A stretch of 64,000 nucleotides of DNA from Roseiarcus sp963696665 (lineage in GTDB: Bacteria > Pseudomonadota > Alphaproteobacteria > Rhizobiales > Beijerinckiaceae): positions 310,001 to 374,000 of the forward strand of contig CAVOLE010000005.1 of the NCBI GenBank assembly GCA_963696665.1, read 5' to 3'. How positions within the stretch are numbered: the stretch's first letter is position 1; each line of letters opens with the position of its first letter. A model generated the notes under the pieces. It was not told the DNA's origin, ran no database searches, and worked only from the letters and a program-made list of their open reading frames with translations. A program made the translations under genes and the position numbers. Shown piece after piece: positions 43,896 through 53,569 of the stretch.

Positions 43896-44672
43896 CTACC
43901 CGCGCTCCTTGGAGATGAACTGGCGAAAACGGTCGGAGGTCGAGCCGGAGAAAAGCTCGTGCGGCGGCCCTTCCGCCTCGACCAGCCCCTGATGCAGGAA
44001 CATCACCCGGCTCGAGACGTCGCGCGCGAAGCTCATTTCGTGGGTCACGACCAGCATCGTGCGGCCCTCCTCGGCGAGCGCGCGCATCACGCGGAGCACT
44101 TCGCCCACGAGCTCCGGATCGAGCGCCGAGGTCGGCTCGTCGAACAGCATCACCTTCGGCCGCATGGCGAGCGCGCGGGCGATCGCCGCGCGCTGCTGCT
44201 GGCCCCCTGAGAGATGCGCGGGATAGTAGTTCTCCCGGTCGGACATGCCGACTTTGGCGAGCAGCGCGCGCGCTTCCTCGATGCATTCCGCGCGCGGGCG
44301 TTTCTGCACATGGACCGGCGCCTCGATCAGGTTCTCCAGCACCGTCAGATGCGACCACAGGTTGAAGCTCTGGAACACCATGCCGAGCTCGGAGCGGATG
44401 CGGTCGACCTGGCGCCGGTCGGCGGGCTCGGCGCTCCCGTCGCGGCGCTCGCGCATTTTGATCGTCTCGCCCGCCACCGTGACCACGCCTTTGTCCGGCG
44501 TCTCGAGCAGATTGATGCAGCGCAGAAACGTGCTCTTGCCCGAGCCGGACGAGCCAAGGATCGAGATCACGTCGCCGTCATTGGCGGTCAGCGACACGCC
44601 CCTTAAGACTTCGAGCTGGCCGAAGCTCTTGTGCATGCTGTCGACCGTCAGCGCTGGGGTCGCTACGGGCAT
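43896..44672 (-). CDS. Polar amino acid ABC transporter ATPase
   Basis: The 258-residue ATP-binding subunit. Walker A GSSGSGKSTFLRCINLLE, Q-loop MVFQSFNLWSHLTV, ABC signature LSGGQQQR, Walker B VMLFDEPTSALD and the switch His in VTHEMSF are complete. The VFQSFNLWSHLTVL form is typical of HisP/GlnQ. ATG at 44672. It energises the two permeases encoded upstream. Confidence 0.95.
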   Translation of the reverse strand: MPVATPALTVDSMHKSFGQLEVLRGVSLTANDGDVISILGSSGSGKSTFLRCINLLETPDKGVVTVAGETIKMRERRDGSAEPADRRQVDRIRSELGMVFQSFNLWSHLTVLENLIEAPVHVQKRPRAECIEEARALLAKVGMSDRENYYPAHLSGGQQQRAAIARALAMRPKVMLFDEPTSALDPELVGEVLRVMRALAEEGRTMLVVTHEMSFARDVSSRVMFLHQGLVEAEGPPHELFSGSTSDRFRQFISKERG

Positions 44673-44683
44673 GGACGCTTCCT

Positions 44684-45377
44684 TCAGCTTGGCCGGGGCC
44701 TGAGATGGGGCGACATGCGCCGTTCGAGCGCGAGGAAGCCTGCGCCGATGACGTAATTGACGACGAAATAGATCGCGCCGGCAAGGATCAGCGGCAGATA
44801 GGTGACCAGCGTATCGTTGCGGATCTTGAGCGCAACGCTCATCACGTCCCACAGGGTAATGAGCGAGACGAGCGCGGTCGACTTCACCATCGAAATCATC
44901 TCGGTCGAATAGGCCGGAAGCCCGTGCCGGACCGCAATCGGAAAAATGATGCGTCGAAACCTGAGCAGCCTCGACATGCCGCAGGCGCGCGCCGCCTCGA
45001 CCTGACCGTGGGGCACGGCAAGAAGCGCGCCGCGAAAGATTTCGGACTGGTAGGCCGCGGTGCAGAGCGCGAGCGCCAGCACGGCGCAATTGAACGCGTC
45101 GCGCAGGAATCCCCATGCGAAGCTCGCGCGCACCGCCGGCAGCGAAGCCAGTCCATAATAGACGACAAAGAGCTGGATCAGGAGCGGCGTGCCGCGAAAG
45201 ACCATGACATAGGCGCGCGCGAACCACTCGAGCGGCTTCGAATCCGCTCACCCTCATCCAGGTCACGCCCGCGGCGATCAGCGCGCCCAGAACCACCGAC
45301 AGGAACCAGACGGCGAGCGTGAGCGGCAGCGCGGCGAGGAGGCGGACGAAGGTCTTCGTGATGAAATCAAAGTCCAT
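44684..45377 (-). CDS. ABC transporter permease (HisM-like), one frameshift near 45239
   Basis: Integral-membrane subunit. MDFDFITKTFVRLLAALPLT and a first helix run to VTWMRVSGF; the second frame resumes with KPLEWFARAYVMVFRGTPLL, then VEAARACGMSRLLRFRRI, the EAA loop that contacts the ATPase. The gene is 3n+1 bases; removing a base near 45239 rejoins VSGF to KPLEW, giving a 230-residue protein. It lies 11 bases upstream of the ATPase gene. Confidence 0.9.
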
Positions 45378-45386
45378 CGGGCCGCC

Positions 45387-46103
45387 TCAACTCGTCGCCC
45401 GGCGCATGCCCCGCGTGGCGCGCGTCTCGGCGACGTCGAAGAAGCGGGTCGTCGCAACCGTCATCATGAGATAAAGCGCGGCGCCGCCGAGATAAAAGGC
45501 GAAAGGCCTATGGGTCGAGCCGGCGCCGACCTGGGCGATTCGCATGAGTTCGGTGAGGCCGGTGACCGAGATCAGCGAGGAATCCTTGAGCGCCACCTGC
45601 CAGAGATTGCCGAGTCCGGGCAAGGCGAAGCGCAGCACCTGGGGCATGATGATGCGGCGGAACAACAGCGCCCGGTTCATGCCGACGCTGACCGCAGCCT
45701 CGAGCTCGCCGCGCGAGATGGCGAGATAGGCGGCGCGGAAAACCTCGGCCTGGTAGGCGCCCGAGATGACCCCGACGGCGAGCGCGCCGGCTGCGAAGGA
45801 CGGCACGCCGACGAAGCCCTCGTGACCGAGAGCGTTGGCCGTTGCGGTCAGAAGCGTCGAAGTGCCGAAATAGACGAGATAGACGATCAGCAGCTCCGGC
45901 AGGCCGCGAAACAAAGCCGCGTAGGCCTGACCTACGGCGCCTGCGAACAGCTTTCCCGAGAGCCGCGCCCAGGCGACAAGGCCGCCGATCGCCGCGCCGA
46001 TGACGAGGCCGCAGGCGGAGACGAGAAGCGTCATCAGCGCGCCTTCGAGGAGCGCCAGGCCCCAGCCGCCCGGGCCAAAGCCGAAGATCGCCAGATCGCC
46101 CAC
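45387..46103 (-). CDS. ABC transporter permease (HisQ-like)
   Basis: A 238-residue inner-membrane permease with about five helices; EAA loop is ELEAAVSVGMNRALLFRRII. It has the standard start and is 50 bases after the binding-protein gene. Partner of the HisM-like permease, forming the usual heterodimer of amino acid importers. Confidence 0.93.
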   Translation of the reverse strand: MGDLAIFGFGPGGWGLALLEGALMTLLVSACGLVIGAAIGGLVAWARLSGKLFAGAVGQAYAALFRGLPELLIVYLVYFGTSTLLTATANALGHEGFVGVPSFAAGALAVGVISGAYQAEVFRAAYLAISRGELEAAVSVGMNRALLFRRIIMPQVLRFALPGLGNLWQVALKDSSLISVTGLTELMRIAQVGAGSTHRPFAFYLGGAALYLMMTVATTRFFDVAETRATRGMRRATS

Positions 46104-46153
46104 CTCGGCGCCCTCCGGTGGCGCGCGCCCTCAACCCAGGCGCGCGCGCATGC

Positions 46154-47012
46154 CTACGACTGGGGCGTCATGTCGACCTTGAACCACTGCTCGGACAGCT
46201 TCTTCACCGTCCCGTCGGCGATGGCCGCAGCAAGCGCCGCGTCGAACTTCGCGGTGAGGTCGGAATCGGACTTGCGGATGCCCATGCCCGTGCCGGCGCC
46301 GAACGCGCCGCCAATGAACTTCGGCCCGACAATGGCGAGTTCCGAGGCGTCGGGCTTGGAGGCTGTCGCCACCATGACGGGATAGTCGTCGAGCGAGGCG
46401 TCGATGCGGCCGGCCTTGAGGTCGAGGTCGCGGTCGTCGGCGGTCTTGTATTCCTTGACGGTCGCGATGTCCTTGAGATACTGGCCGGCGAAATTGGCGT
46501 GGGTGGTCGAGACTTGCACGCCAAGCGTCTTGCCCTTGAGCGCGGCCTGGACGCCCTTGATCGCCGCGTCGCCGTCCTTCGGGTCCTTGTCGAGATTGAC
46601 GAGCTTGCCGGCGTCAGGCGCCTTGGCGAGCGGGCTGTCCTTCGGCGCGAGGAAGGCTCCAGGCGAAACGGCGTAGGGCTTCGAGAAGTCGATCTCCTTC
46701 TTGCGCTCGTCGGTGATCGACATGCCGTCCATGATGACATCGAACTTGCCCGCTTTCAGGCCCGGGATCATGCCGTCCCAGTCCTGGGCGATGATCTTGC
46801 ACTCGAAGCCCGCGCGCTTGCAGAGATCCATCACCAGGTCCGGCTCGAAGCCGACGATCTTGCCGCTCGAGTTCGGTGAGGTTCCAGGGTTCGTAGGCCC
46901 CTTCCATGCCGATGACGACCGTCTTCCAGTCCTTGGCGAACGCGACGGGCGCGAGCGCAAGGCCCGCTGCGAGCGTCGCGCCGAGACCCAGCGCCTTCAG
47001 GAATTTCGACAT
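46154..47012 (-). CDS. Amino acid ABC transporter binding protein, one frameshift near 46874
   Basis: Periplasmic substrate-binding protein. ATG at 47012 begins a signal peptide MSKFLKALGLGATLAAGLAL to AFA, then DWKTVVIGMEGAYEPWNLT. After the frame change it continues NSSGKIVGFEPDLVMDL, DVIMDGMSITDERKKEIDFS and the rest. Family is the lysine/arginine/ornithine or octopine-type binding proteins. Span is 3n+1; deleting one base in ACCGAAC at 46874 joins LT to NSSGKIVGF and restores 285 residues. First gene of the transporter operon. Confidence 0.9.
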
Positions 47013-47069
47013 AGTCCTGCTCCCTTGCTCAACGTTTCCTCGGCCGGCCTCCCGCTTGTCTCGCGCGAC

Positions 47070-47111
47070 CCTTGCAAGAATCATACAAGATCCTTGCAGG
47101 AGTCATACAGG
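47070..47111. repeat. Tandem 20-bp direct repeat in the transporter promoter
   Basis: CCTTGCAAGAATCATACAAG (47070-47089) and CCTTGCAGGAGTCATACAGG (47092-47111) differ in three bases and start 22 bases apart, two helical turns. They lie 58 bases upstream of the binding-protein start, so a regulator could bind them side by side. Confidence 0.55.
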
Positions 47112-47182
47112 CGGAGCAGCGAAATGGAAAACCCAGCCTCGCGCCCAAAGGGAGGTCGCGCGCCTCTCGGCGCGCAATCCGG

Positions 47183-47590
47183 TCACGCGGCGATCACAAC
47201 CTTGAGCGCGTGCGTCTGCGCGGCCTTGAAGAAGGCGTCAGCAGCGCCGCTGCGGGGCCGATCGGCCTCGCGCCGACGAGGTCGCTCAGCATGACAAGCG
47301 CCTCTTCGTCGGCGCCTCCGGGATATGATAGAGGCCCGTCTCGGCGCGTGGGGCGTGCGCACGTATTCGGCCTGCTCGCCGTCGATCCGGGCGGCCAGGA
47401 TCGAGCCGCCGGTCGTGCAATGGGGTTAGTGCCCCGCCGGCAATATCGGCATTTGCCGCAGGAGGAGATGCAGGAAACCAGCACCCGGTCGCCGGCCTTG
47501 AACGCGGTCACGGCGGAGCCTGCTTCTTGCACGGGGCCCACGCCCTCATGCCCGAGGATTTGCCCCAGCCCGTCCGTTCCGACCTGGCTT
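47183..47590 (-). pseudogene. Zinc-dependent alcohol dehydrogenase remnant
   Basis: Remains of a zinc-type ADH. Recognisable are ILGHEGVGPVQEAGSAVTAF, the structural-zinc region SCISSCGKCRYCRRG, EALVMLSD and a C-terminus FFKAAQTHALKVVIAA ending at 47183 in another frame. The N-terminal catalytic-Cys part and the whole Rossmann domain are gone, and frames change more than once. Unlike the other broken genes here, this cannot be healed by removing single bases, so it is a true pseudogene. Confidence 0.75.
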
Positions 47591-47870
47591 CCAAGACAGG
47601 CCGTCTCGCGCGCCGCTTTTGACCGAGCCCACCGTGTGGCCGCGCCCTTACGCGAGATGGCGGCCATCGCGCCTTGCGAAAGCGTCCTCTCGTTTATCCT
47701 TTCCAGCGAAAGACGCATTGATGTCGATCAAGCGCCTTGTCCATGCGCTCGCCGATTGGGCGGCGATCGCCGTTGCAGCGACAATGACTGAAAGCGATCT
47801 GGGGATTGAAACGAAGCTTGGCGACGCGGTATATCCCATCCGGTGTCCATCGCTTGGGAGGATTGGGGGA

Positions 47871-48494
47871 ATGAGAGCGCGTTCTGTTGCGAGCCAACTT
47901 TCGGGATTGATCGGCGTCGCGTTGCTTGCGGCGCCCGCTCATGCGGCCGTCGAGACCTTTTCATTCGTGAGCGGATCTTATTCCATCAACGGCGAAAGCG
48001 GCCCGCCCTATATCGACGCGGGCATTACGGGAACCTTCTCGGGCAATGTCGAAAGCGACGGCTATGTCAGACTTGCCGACCTCATTTCGTTCGCGGCGAC
48101 CGTCTATTTCAACAATGTCGACTCGGTGTCCGGACCGCTCGATTTGAGCGATCTCTCGCTGTTCAGCTACAACCCCGAGGGCGGCCCGGCCACCCTATTC
48201 GTCAAGGGCAGCCATTCGAGCCCGAACATTTCAGGAATCGCCTGCATGGGCTTGCCCGCCGTGGCCGATCCGGACTGCGCCATCACCTCGCCTAACCCGA
48301 TCGCCATTTTCCACTATTCCTGGACCAATGTGTCGCAGTCGCTTTCAGGCCTAGATGTCACCGCCTACACCACCGTCGCCCCGACCATCACGCTGATCCC
48401 TTCAACCGCGGCGCCGGAACCCTCGACCTGGGCCTTGATGGCGCTGGGCTTCGCAGGGCTCGGACTGGTCGGGCGCCGCCGCAGCCTTGCTTGA
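47871..48494 (+). CDS. PEP-CTERM sorting-signal protein
   Basis: A 207-residue exported protein. ATG at 47871 follows GGAGG. Signal peptide ends ..LLAAPAHA. The body is Ser/Asn-rich and beta-like with no known domain. The C-terminus APEPSTWALMALGFAGLGLV then GRRRS is a PEP-CTERM signal: PEP motif, helix, basic end, recognised by exosortase. No exosortase is in this window. Expected product is a surface or exopolysaccharide-linked protein. Confidence 0.88.
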   Translation: MRARSVASQLSGLIGVALLAAPAHAAVETFSFVSGSYSINGESGPPYIDAGITGTFSGNVESDGYVRLADLISFAATVYFNNVDSVSGPLDLSDLSLFSYNPEGGPATLFVKGSHSSPNISGIACMGLPAVADPDCAITSPNPIAIFHYSWTNVSQSLSGLDVTAYTTVAPTITLIPSTAAPEPSTWALMALGFAGLGLVGRRRSLA

Positions 48495-48551
48495 TCCTGG
48501 CTGAAGGGCTGCCGCGCCGGCAGGCCCTTCCAGCCAGGGCGGGCCTTGGCC

Positions 48552-49916
48552 TTACGCCGCCGCTTTGATCGAAGCCCCCACCTTGTCCATGATCTCGCCG
48601 ATCTGGTCCTCGCTCACGATCAGCGGCGGGGTGAGCTCGATCGTGTCGCCGGCCGGCCGGACCATGATTCCCGCATCAAAGAACGCGTGGTCGAGCGCGC
48701 GACGGACACGCTCGCCAGGGCTGCCGGGAACCGGCGCGAGGTCGATCGCCCCGGTGAGGCCCACGCAGCGGATGTCGAGGACGTTGGGCAGGCTCTTGAG
48801 CCCCATGATGGCGTCATACCACTTGGGCTCGAGCGCCTTGGCGCGCTCGAACAGGCGCTCGTCGCGATAAAGGTCGATCGTCGCCAGCGCCGCGGCGCAA
48901 GCGAGCGGGTGGCCCGAATAGGTGTAGCCGTGAAAGAGCTCGATCGCGCCCTCCGGCCCATTCATGAAGGCGTCGTAGATGTGCTTGCGCGCGATCACCC
49001 CGCCCATCGGCACGGTGCCGGAGGTCACCCCCTTGGCGAAGGTGATCATGTCGGGCTGGACGCCATAGCGCTCGGCGGCGAACGGCGCGCCGAGACGGCC
49101 GAACCCGGTGATCACTTCGTCGAAGATGAGCAGGATGCCGTATTTGTCGCAGATCTCGCGTAAGCGCTTGAGATAGCCCTTCGGCGCCGGCAGAACCCCG
49201 GTCGAGCCCGCCATCGGCTCGACGATCACCGCGGCGATGGTTGAGGCGTCGTGCAGCGCCACGATCCCCTCGAGCGCATCGGCGAGATGGGCGCCCCATT
49301 CGGGCTCCCCCTTGGTGAAGGCCTGATGCTCGCGATTGTAGGTCGCGGGCAGATGGTCGACGCCCGCCAGGAGCGAGCCGAAGAACTTGCGGTTGTTGAC
49401 CATGCCGCCGACCGAAATGCCGCCGAACCCGACTCCGTGATAGGCGCGCTCGCGGCCCACGAGGCGCTGGCGCGAGCCGGCGCCCCGGACGTTGTGATAG
49501 GCGAGCGCGATCTTGAGCGCCGTGTCGCAGGCCTCGGAGCCGGAATTGCAATAGAACACGTGATCGAGATCGCCCGGCGCGAGGTCGGCTATGCGCGAAG
49601 CGAGCTGGAACGCCAGCGGATGGCCGAACGAGAAGCTCGGCGTGAAATCGAGTTCGGCCGCCTGGCGCTGGATCGCGGAGACGATCGAGGGCCGGTTGTG
49701 CCCGGCGTTGCAGCACCATAGGCCCGCCGTGCCGTCGAGGATCTCGCGGCCCTCGGGGGTGTAATAGTGCATGTCCTTGGCGCGCGAGATGAGCCGCGGC
49801 TTCTTCTTGAAGGCCCGATTGGGCGTGAAGGGCAACCAGAACGCGCTCAAGTCGTTGGGCAAGTCGTTGGGAACGTCCGCGCGCGGGGCGGGCTTCACGG
49901 CGGTAGCGGTGTTCAT
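48552..49916 (-). CDS. Class III omega-aminotransferase (beta-alanine:pyruvate type)
   Basis: PLP enzyme of 454 residues. GxxxWCCNAGHNRPSI near residue 70, the aminotransferase III signature LLIFDEVITGFGRLGAPFA (about 265) and the PLP Lys in MITFAKGVTSGTVPMGGV are intact. It resembles aspartate-family/beta-alanine transaminases; amino donor cannot be fixed. It stands alone, with mmsA about 8 kb away possibly in the same beta-alanine or malonate-semialdehyde route. Confidence 0.92.
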   Translation of the reverse strand: MNTATAVKPAPRADVPNDLPNDLSAFWLPFTPNRAFKKKPRLISRAKDMHYYTPEGREILDGTAGLWCCNAGHNRPSIVSAIQRQAAELDFTPSFSFGHPLAFQLASRIADLAPGDLDHVFYCNSGSEACDTALKIALAYHNVRGAGSRQRLVGRERAYHGVGFGGISVGGMVNNRKFFGSLLAGVDHLPATYNREHQAFTKGEPEWGAHLADALEGIVALHDASTIAAVIVEPMAGSTGVLPAPKGYLKRLREICDKYGILLIFDEVITGFGRLGAPFAAERYGVQPDMITFAKGVTSGTVPMGGVIARKHIYDAFMNGPEGAIELFHGYTYSGHPLACAAALATIDLYRDERLFERAKALEPKWYDAIMGLKSLPNVLDIRCVGLTGAIDLAPVPGSPGERVRRALDHAFFDAGIMVRPAGDTIELTPPLIVSEDQIGEIMDKVGASIKAAA

Positions 49917-50142
49917 AAGGGCGGTCTCCTGGATGCGTTTATTGGCGCGGACAATGGCGGCGACGTTCCCTCTTGTCCAGTTTTCCGTGATTGGTCGCCG
50001 GCTTTTTCCTCAAAGCCAGCGCCGTTCCAGGTCCTCGACTTAAAGAAACGAGGCGGCCCCCGATTCGCGGGCGCGCCGCCAGTTCCGCTTCCTTGCTTCG
50101 TGACAAATCCTGACAAATTCGCTATTGCCAGACGCAACGTTT

Positions 50143-50168
50143 GGTTGTATTAACCATAACATACAACC
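50143..50168. promoter_or_regulatory. Inverted repeat upstream of gcrA
   Basis: GGTTGTAT (50143-50150), a 10-base spacer, and ATACAACC (50161-50168). The same 8-mers close the MITE-like elements, but here they face each other the other way round. It could be a gcrA operator or a joined pair of element ends. Upstream is a tandem TGACAAATcC/TGACAAATtC (50101-50120). The rest of 49917-50279 shows no gene. Confidence 0.45.
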
Positions 50169-50279
50169 TGAGGATACCCGACGACGATGATGGAGCGAGG
50201 GTCTTACGTGGCTCTCGGACGCAGGGGAAGCAGCGCTTTCGCCAGGTTGAGCTGCAACAAAAGTGAAGAGGGCGTGGAC

Positions 50280-50795
50280 ATGTGGACGGATGCGGCAATT
50301 GAAACTCTGAGGCAAATGGCGCTCGAAGGAAAAAGCGCGAGCAGCATTGCTGCGGCGCTCGGCGCGCCGTCGCGCAACGCCGTGATCGGCAAGGCGAACC
50401 GGATCGGCGTCAAGCTCACCGGCAACATCCATTGCTCCGCGCCCCGCGCGCCGCGATCGAACGTCGAGCGACCGCGTCGTCCCGCGATCGCGCGCACCGA
50501 ATCGTTGGGCAGGCGCGCCGTCGTTCCCGCCGGTCCGCGCGAGCGCAAGCCGGCGTGGCTCTTCGCCGAAGCGCAAGTCGGCGAGATGCTGAAGGTTGGG
50601 TTTGAGGAGATCCGCGAGGACGCCTGCCGATGGCCGATTGGCGATCCGACGAGCGAAGAGTTTGTCTATTGCGGCATTCAGACGGCGAAGGGCCGCTCCT
50701 ATTGCGCCGGCCATTGCCGGATGGCCTATAAGCCGCCGAATTCGCGGGTCTGGGATGGCGAGCGCTACGTCGCGCTTGAGTCCATGGCCGCCTGA
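50280..50795 (+). CDS. gcrA: GcrA cell-cycle transcription factor
   Basis: Alphaproteobacterial regulator that joins sigma-70 RNA polymerase at promoters carrying CcrM-methylated GANTC. 171 residues from ATG 50280. N-terminus MWTDAAIETLRQMALEGKSA and GAPSRNAVIGKANRIGVKLT is the GcrA DNA-binding helix-turn-helix. The C-terminus CRWPIGDP, YCG, SYCAGHCRMAY is the conserved sigma-binding part. Upstream in-frame codons from 50187 are not conserved. Confidence 0.96.
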   Translation: MWTDAAIETLRQMALEGKSASSIAAALGAPSRNAVIGKANRIGVKLTGNIHCSAPRAPRSNVERPRRPAIARTESLGRRAVVPAGPRERKPAWLFAEAQVGEMLKVGFEEIREDACRWPIGDPTSEEFVYCGIQTAKGRSYCAGHCRMAYKPPNSRVWDGERYVALESMAA

Positions 50796-50949
50796 AGCCG
50801 CACGCGGCTTCATTTCAACGAGCTGGATGGACGCGCGCGCGAGCGGCGAAGCTTTCGCGAGGGGCGATCTTTTGCTTGTCCGCCGCAGTCTCCAGGACGA
50901 GGCCGCCTTGTTCTAAGATCGCCACCGGGCGTTTTTGAGGAGCTCCATC

Positions 50950-51207
50950 ATGTCGAACGCCTCCTTCAGCCGCCCGCTTGGAACGGCCATGGTCGGCGGA
51001 GCGGTCGCCATGGCGACGCTCGAGGTCCTTGTCCAAAAGAACGTCCTCAGCCTTGACGACGTGCAGGCGGTCTTGAAGACGGCTCAAAGCTCGCTCGTCA
51101 ACGCCCCCACGGTCCAGGGTTCGCTGGACGGCGCGAGGATCATTGGCGAGATCAAGGACCTGTTCTTCGGCCGGGAGCGCGGCCATCGGAACGAGCGCTG
51201 GCGATAA
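50950..51207 (+). CDS. Small hypothetical protein
   Basis: An 85-residue protein with a GAGGAG ribosome site seven bases before the ATG at 50950. It has a weak hydrophobic start GTAMVGGAVAMATLEVLV and a helical body with DDVQAVLKTAQSSLVN. No family was recognised. Codon use matches its neighbours, and it sits between gcrA and the cell-wall hydrolase. Confidence 0.6.
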   Translation: MSNASFSRPLGTAMVGGAVAMATLEVLVQKNVLSLDDVQAVLKTAQSSLVNAPTVQGSLDGARIIGEIKDLFFGRERGHRNERWR

Positions 51208-51421
51208 GCGCGCCTCAAGTCCCCGGCAAAGCTTCGCCGACGGGTTTGTCTGCGACGGCGTCCGAACGCGTCCCCCTGCCCCAAACCGGGACGCGCTGCC
51301 CTCACCCTTGGTAACCCCCCGGCAACCTTAAGCGCCGATAAAGGAAATGGTTCGCATTGTTCGCTTTTCATTAAGCGGCAGCGCGGGGATGTGAAACCAA
51401 CGCACGGGCGCTCGTTCGGGT

Positions 51422-52601
51422 ATGGGTCGTTCGCGTATCGGATGGGCTGTTTCGGTCGCCGCGCCCTGGTGCGTGGCCTTCGCGGTGCTTGTCTCGATCA
51501 CCGCGGAAGCGGGGCAGGAGCCGAGCGAATTCACCAGCGCCTTCGCGCGGAGCCAGTTGCCTAGCGCCTCCGCCCTTCTCGAGCGGCCAATCGCGAGCAG
51601 TCCCCTGCGCGCGGTGGACGAAAACGGCGAGCCTCAGCCGATCGTTCAGACCCGCCGCGAGACGGGCGATCGCGACGCGCTCACAGCGGATCCCGAGGGG
51701 GTCGAGCCGAACGCGACGCTGAAGGGAACCGGACGCCCGTTTCCCGCCGTCGATCGCGGCGCCAAGGGCGATCCGGTCATCGGTCCTCCGAGCCTCAACG
51801 CCAAACGCCTCAACGAAAGGCGCGCTCAAGGCGCGCCCTTCGCGCTCAATTCCTGGCCCCACGAGCTCGAGGATCCGCGCGACGATGAATTCGATCCCGG
51901 CCATACGATGAGTTCCGCCCCGGCCCGCCGATCGCGACGGGTCGGAACCGGCGGCGACCGCGTTCGAGGATGGCGCGACGCCGGGCGTGCCGCTCGAATT
52001 TGCGCTCAACTCCTCTTCGCCGACGTCCAGCGACGGCGTCGTGGTCGTCGTCGAGACCGATGGCTCGGGCTTAACGACAGTTCCGCAGCTCTCCGACGCC
52101 GACGGCAAGCCGAACTATGCGGCGCTCATCGATCCGAAGGACAACGTCCGCCAGATGCGCTGCCTCGCCGAAGCCATCTATTTCGAATCCCGCAGCGAGC
52201 CCGAAGACGGTCAGGCGGCCGTCGCCCAGGTGGTGCTCAACCGGGTGCGCAGCGGCATCTATCCCAACACCGTCTGCGGCGTCGTCTACCAGGACCGCAA
52301 TAGGCCGTTCGCCTGCCAGTTTACTTTCGCCTGTGAGGGCAAGTCGCTGCGCGTCGAAGAGCCCGGCCCATGGGCGGTCGCGACCCGCATCGCCCGCGAT
52401 GTGGTGAGCGGGGCGAACTACAATCCCAAGGTCGGCGTCGCCGTGAACTATCACGCCAATTATGTCTCGCCCTTCTGGGTCGGCTACCTGAAACGGGTCG
52501 ACCGCATCGGCGCCCATATCTTCTACGCCATGCGCGACGGCGTGAACTGGGCGCCCGGCGCGCTCAACGGACGCGGCGATCGCCCGCCACTCGCCAACTG
52601 A
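51422..52601 (+). CDS. SleB-type cell-wall hydrolase, one frameshift near 51920
   Basis: Predicted periplasmic peptidoglycan hydrolase. The N-terminus (MGRSRIGWAVSVAAPWCVAF) is a signal/anchor, followed by a disordered linker. After the break at about 51920 (a CCCC run) the second frame continues SEPAATAFEDGATPGVPLEF and the SleB domain: LAEAIYFESRSEPEDGQAAV with catalytic Glu, then VVYQDRN and the Cys pair CQFTFACEG. The end GDRPPLAN is short. Span is 3n+1; one base less gives 392 residues. Likely lytic transglycosylase used in wall growth. Confidence 0.88.
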
Positions 52602-52707
52602 CCGCTGGCGCGTGGCCCGAAGGGCCCCGAAACCAGGGACGGCGGCGTTTCGGCCGCCGACCGCGATTGGGTCGCGGACGCAGTGCGGCTGATCGAAGCC
52701 CGAGCGG

Positions 52708-53541
52708 CTATTTCGGCTTGGCCGCGGTCTTGATGATCGTCCCGACATGCTCGCCGCGCAGCGCGGCCGTGAGCCGGCCCGGAACAAGACCGTTCACCAC
52801 CTGCACCCGCTCGATATGGCGCGCGACGGCCATGATTTCGACAAGCGCGCGATCGAACGGCAGCGACCCTTTATGCTTCGCAAGGTCGGCTGCGCTCGTC
52901 TCGCGCATGAGCTTCGCCTTCTTGCCCTCGGCGCCCTTGGGATCGGAATCGTACACGCCGTCGACGTCCTCGACGATCGTAAGCCCCGCTGCGCCCAACG
53001 CGTCGGCGAGCAGAAAGGCGCCCGCGTCGGCCCGGTGAGGCGGGAGCCGTGAGCCCGGGAACTCATGATGATGGTAGGGAGGAAAGGCGCTGCCCACGAC
53101 GGCGCGGGCGGCGGAAAGGTGGATCGCAAGCTGGTTCGCGATCGCGCCATGCTCGATGTAAGAGACGCCTTCTGGCGCGAGCAGAGCGGCAAGGATGTGG
53201 CCATTCTGGCCGGCTTCGTTTGCGGCCAGGGGAGCGAGCGAGCCAACGGGGAGGCCGAGGTCGAGGGCGACGCTGTAAAGGTGACGCGCGCGGACCCCGG
53301 CGCCCGTCAGGATGAGCAAGCGATGCTCCTGTAGAAGCTTGCGCAGTTCGTCGACGATGGGAAGGATGGCGTCCGCGCCACGGTCCATGATCGAGCGGCC
53401 GCCGATCTTCACCACCTGAACCCAGGGCAGGAGCCGGATGGGACGCCCGCCCGCGACCGGACGGGTCAGGTCGGAATCGAGCAGGGTCTGGCGCGCGAGC
53501 GGCGAAGCGACATGCTTGGTGGAGTTGGAGCGTTCGGGCAT
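52708..53541 (-). CDS. mosA: Molybdenum storage protein, alpha subunit
   Basis: Alpha subunit of the MoSto heterohexamer, which packs molybdate as polyoxomolybdate clusters in an ATP-dependent way. 277 residues from ATG 53541 (MPERSNSTKHVASPLARQTL). It is UMP-kinase-like: LPWVQVVKIGGRSIMDRGAD then ILTGAGVRARHLYSVALDLG. Mo-cluster histidines of the Azotobacter protein (recalled as His140 and His156) correspond to His141 (ANQLAIH) and His157 in PPYHHHEFPGSR. The C-terminus VNGLVPGRLTAALRGEHVGT is conserved. It lies 28 bases after mosB on the same strand. Confidence 0.93.
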   Translation of the reverse strand: MPERSNSTKHVASPLARQTLLDSDLTRPVAGGRPIRLLPWVQVVKIGGRSIMDRGADAILPIVDELRKLLQEHRLLILTGAGVRARHLYSVALDLGLPVGSLAPLAANEAGQNGHILAALLAPEGVSYIEHGAIANQLAIHLSAARAVVGSAFPPYHHHEFPGSRLPPHRADAGAFLLADALGAAGLTIVEDVDGVYDSDPKGAEGKKAKLMRETSAADLAKHKGSLPFDRALVEIMAVARHIERVQVVNGLVPGRLTAALRGEHVGTIIKTAAKPK

Positions 53542-53569
53542 GGGCGTCGGCCTCACTTGGCGGTGGCGT

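Noticed and set aside
45230..45245. TTCGAATCC, tRNA T-loop-like sequence
   Set aside because: Inside a permease gene; no acceptor or anticodon arms around it.
50101..50120. Tandem TGACAAATcC TGACAAATtC upstream of gcrA
   Set aside because: Only two short units; noted in the gcrA leader entry but too weak to list as a repeat family.
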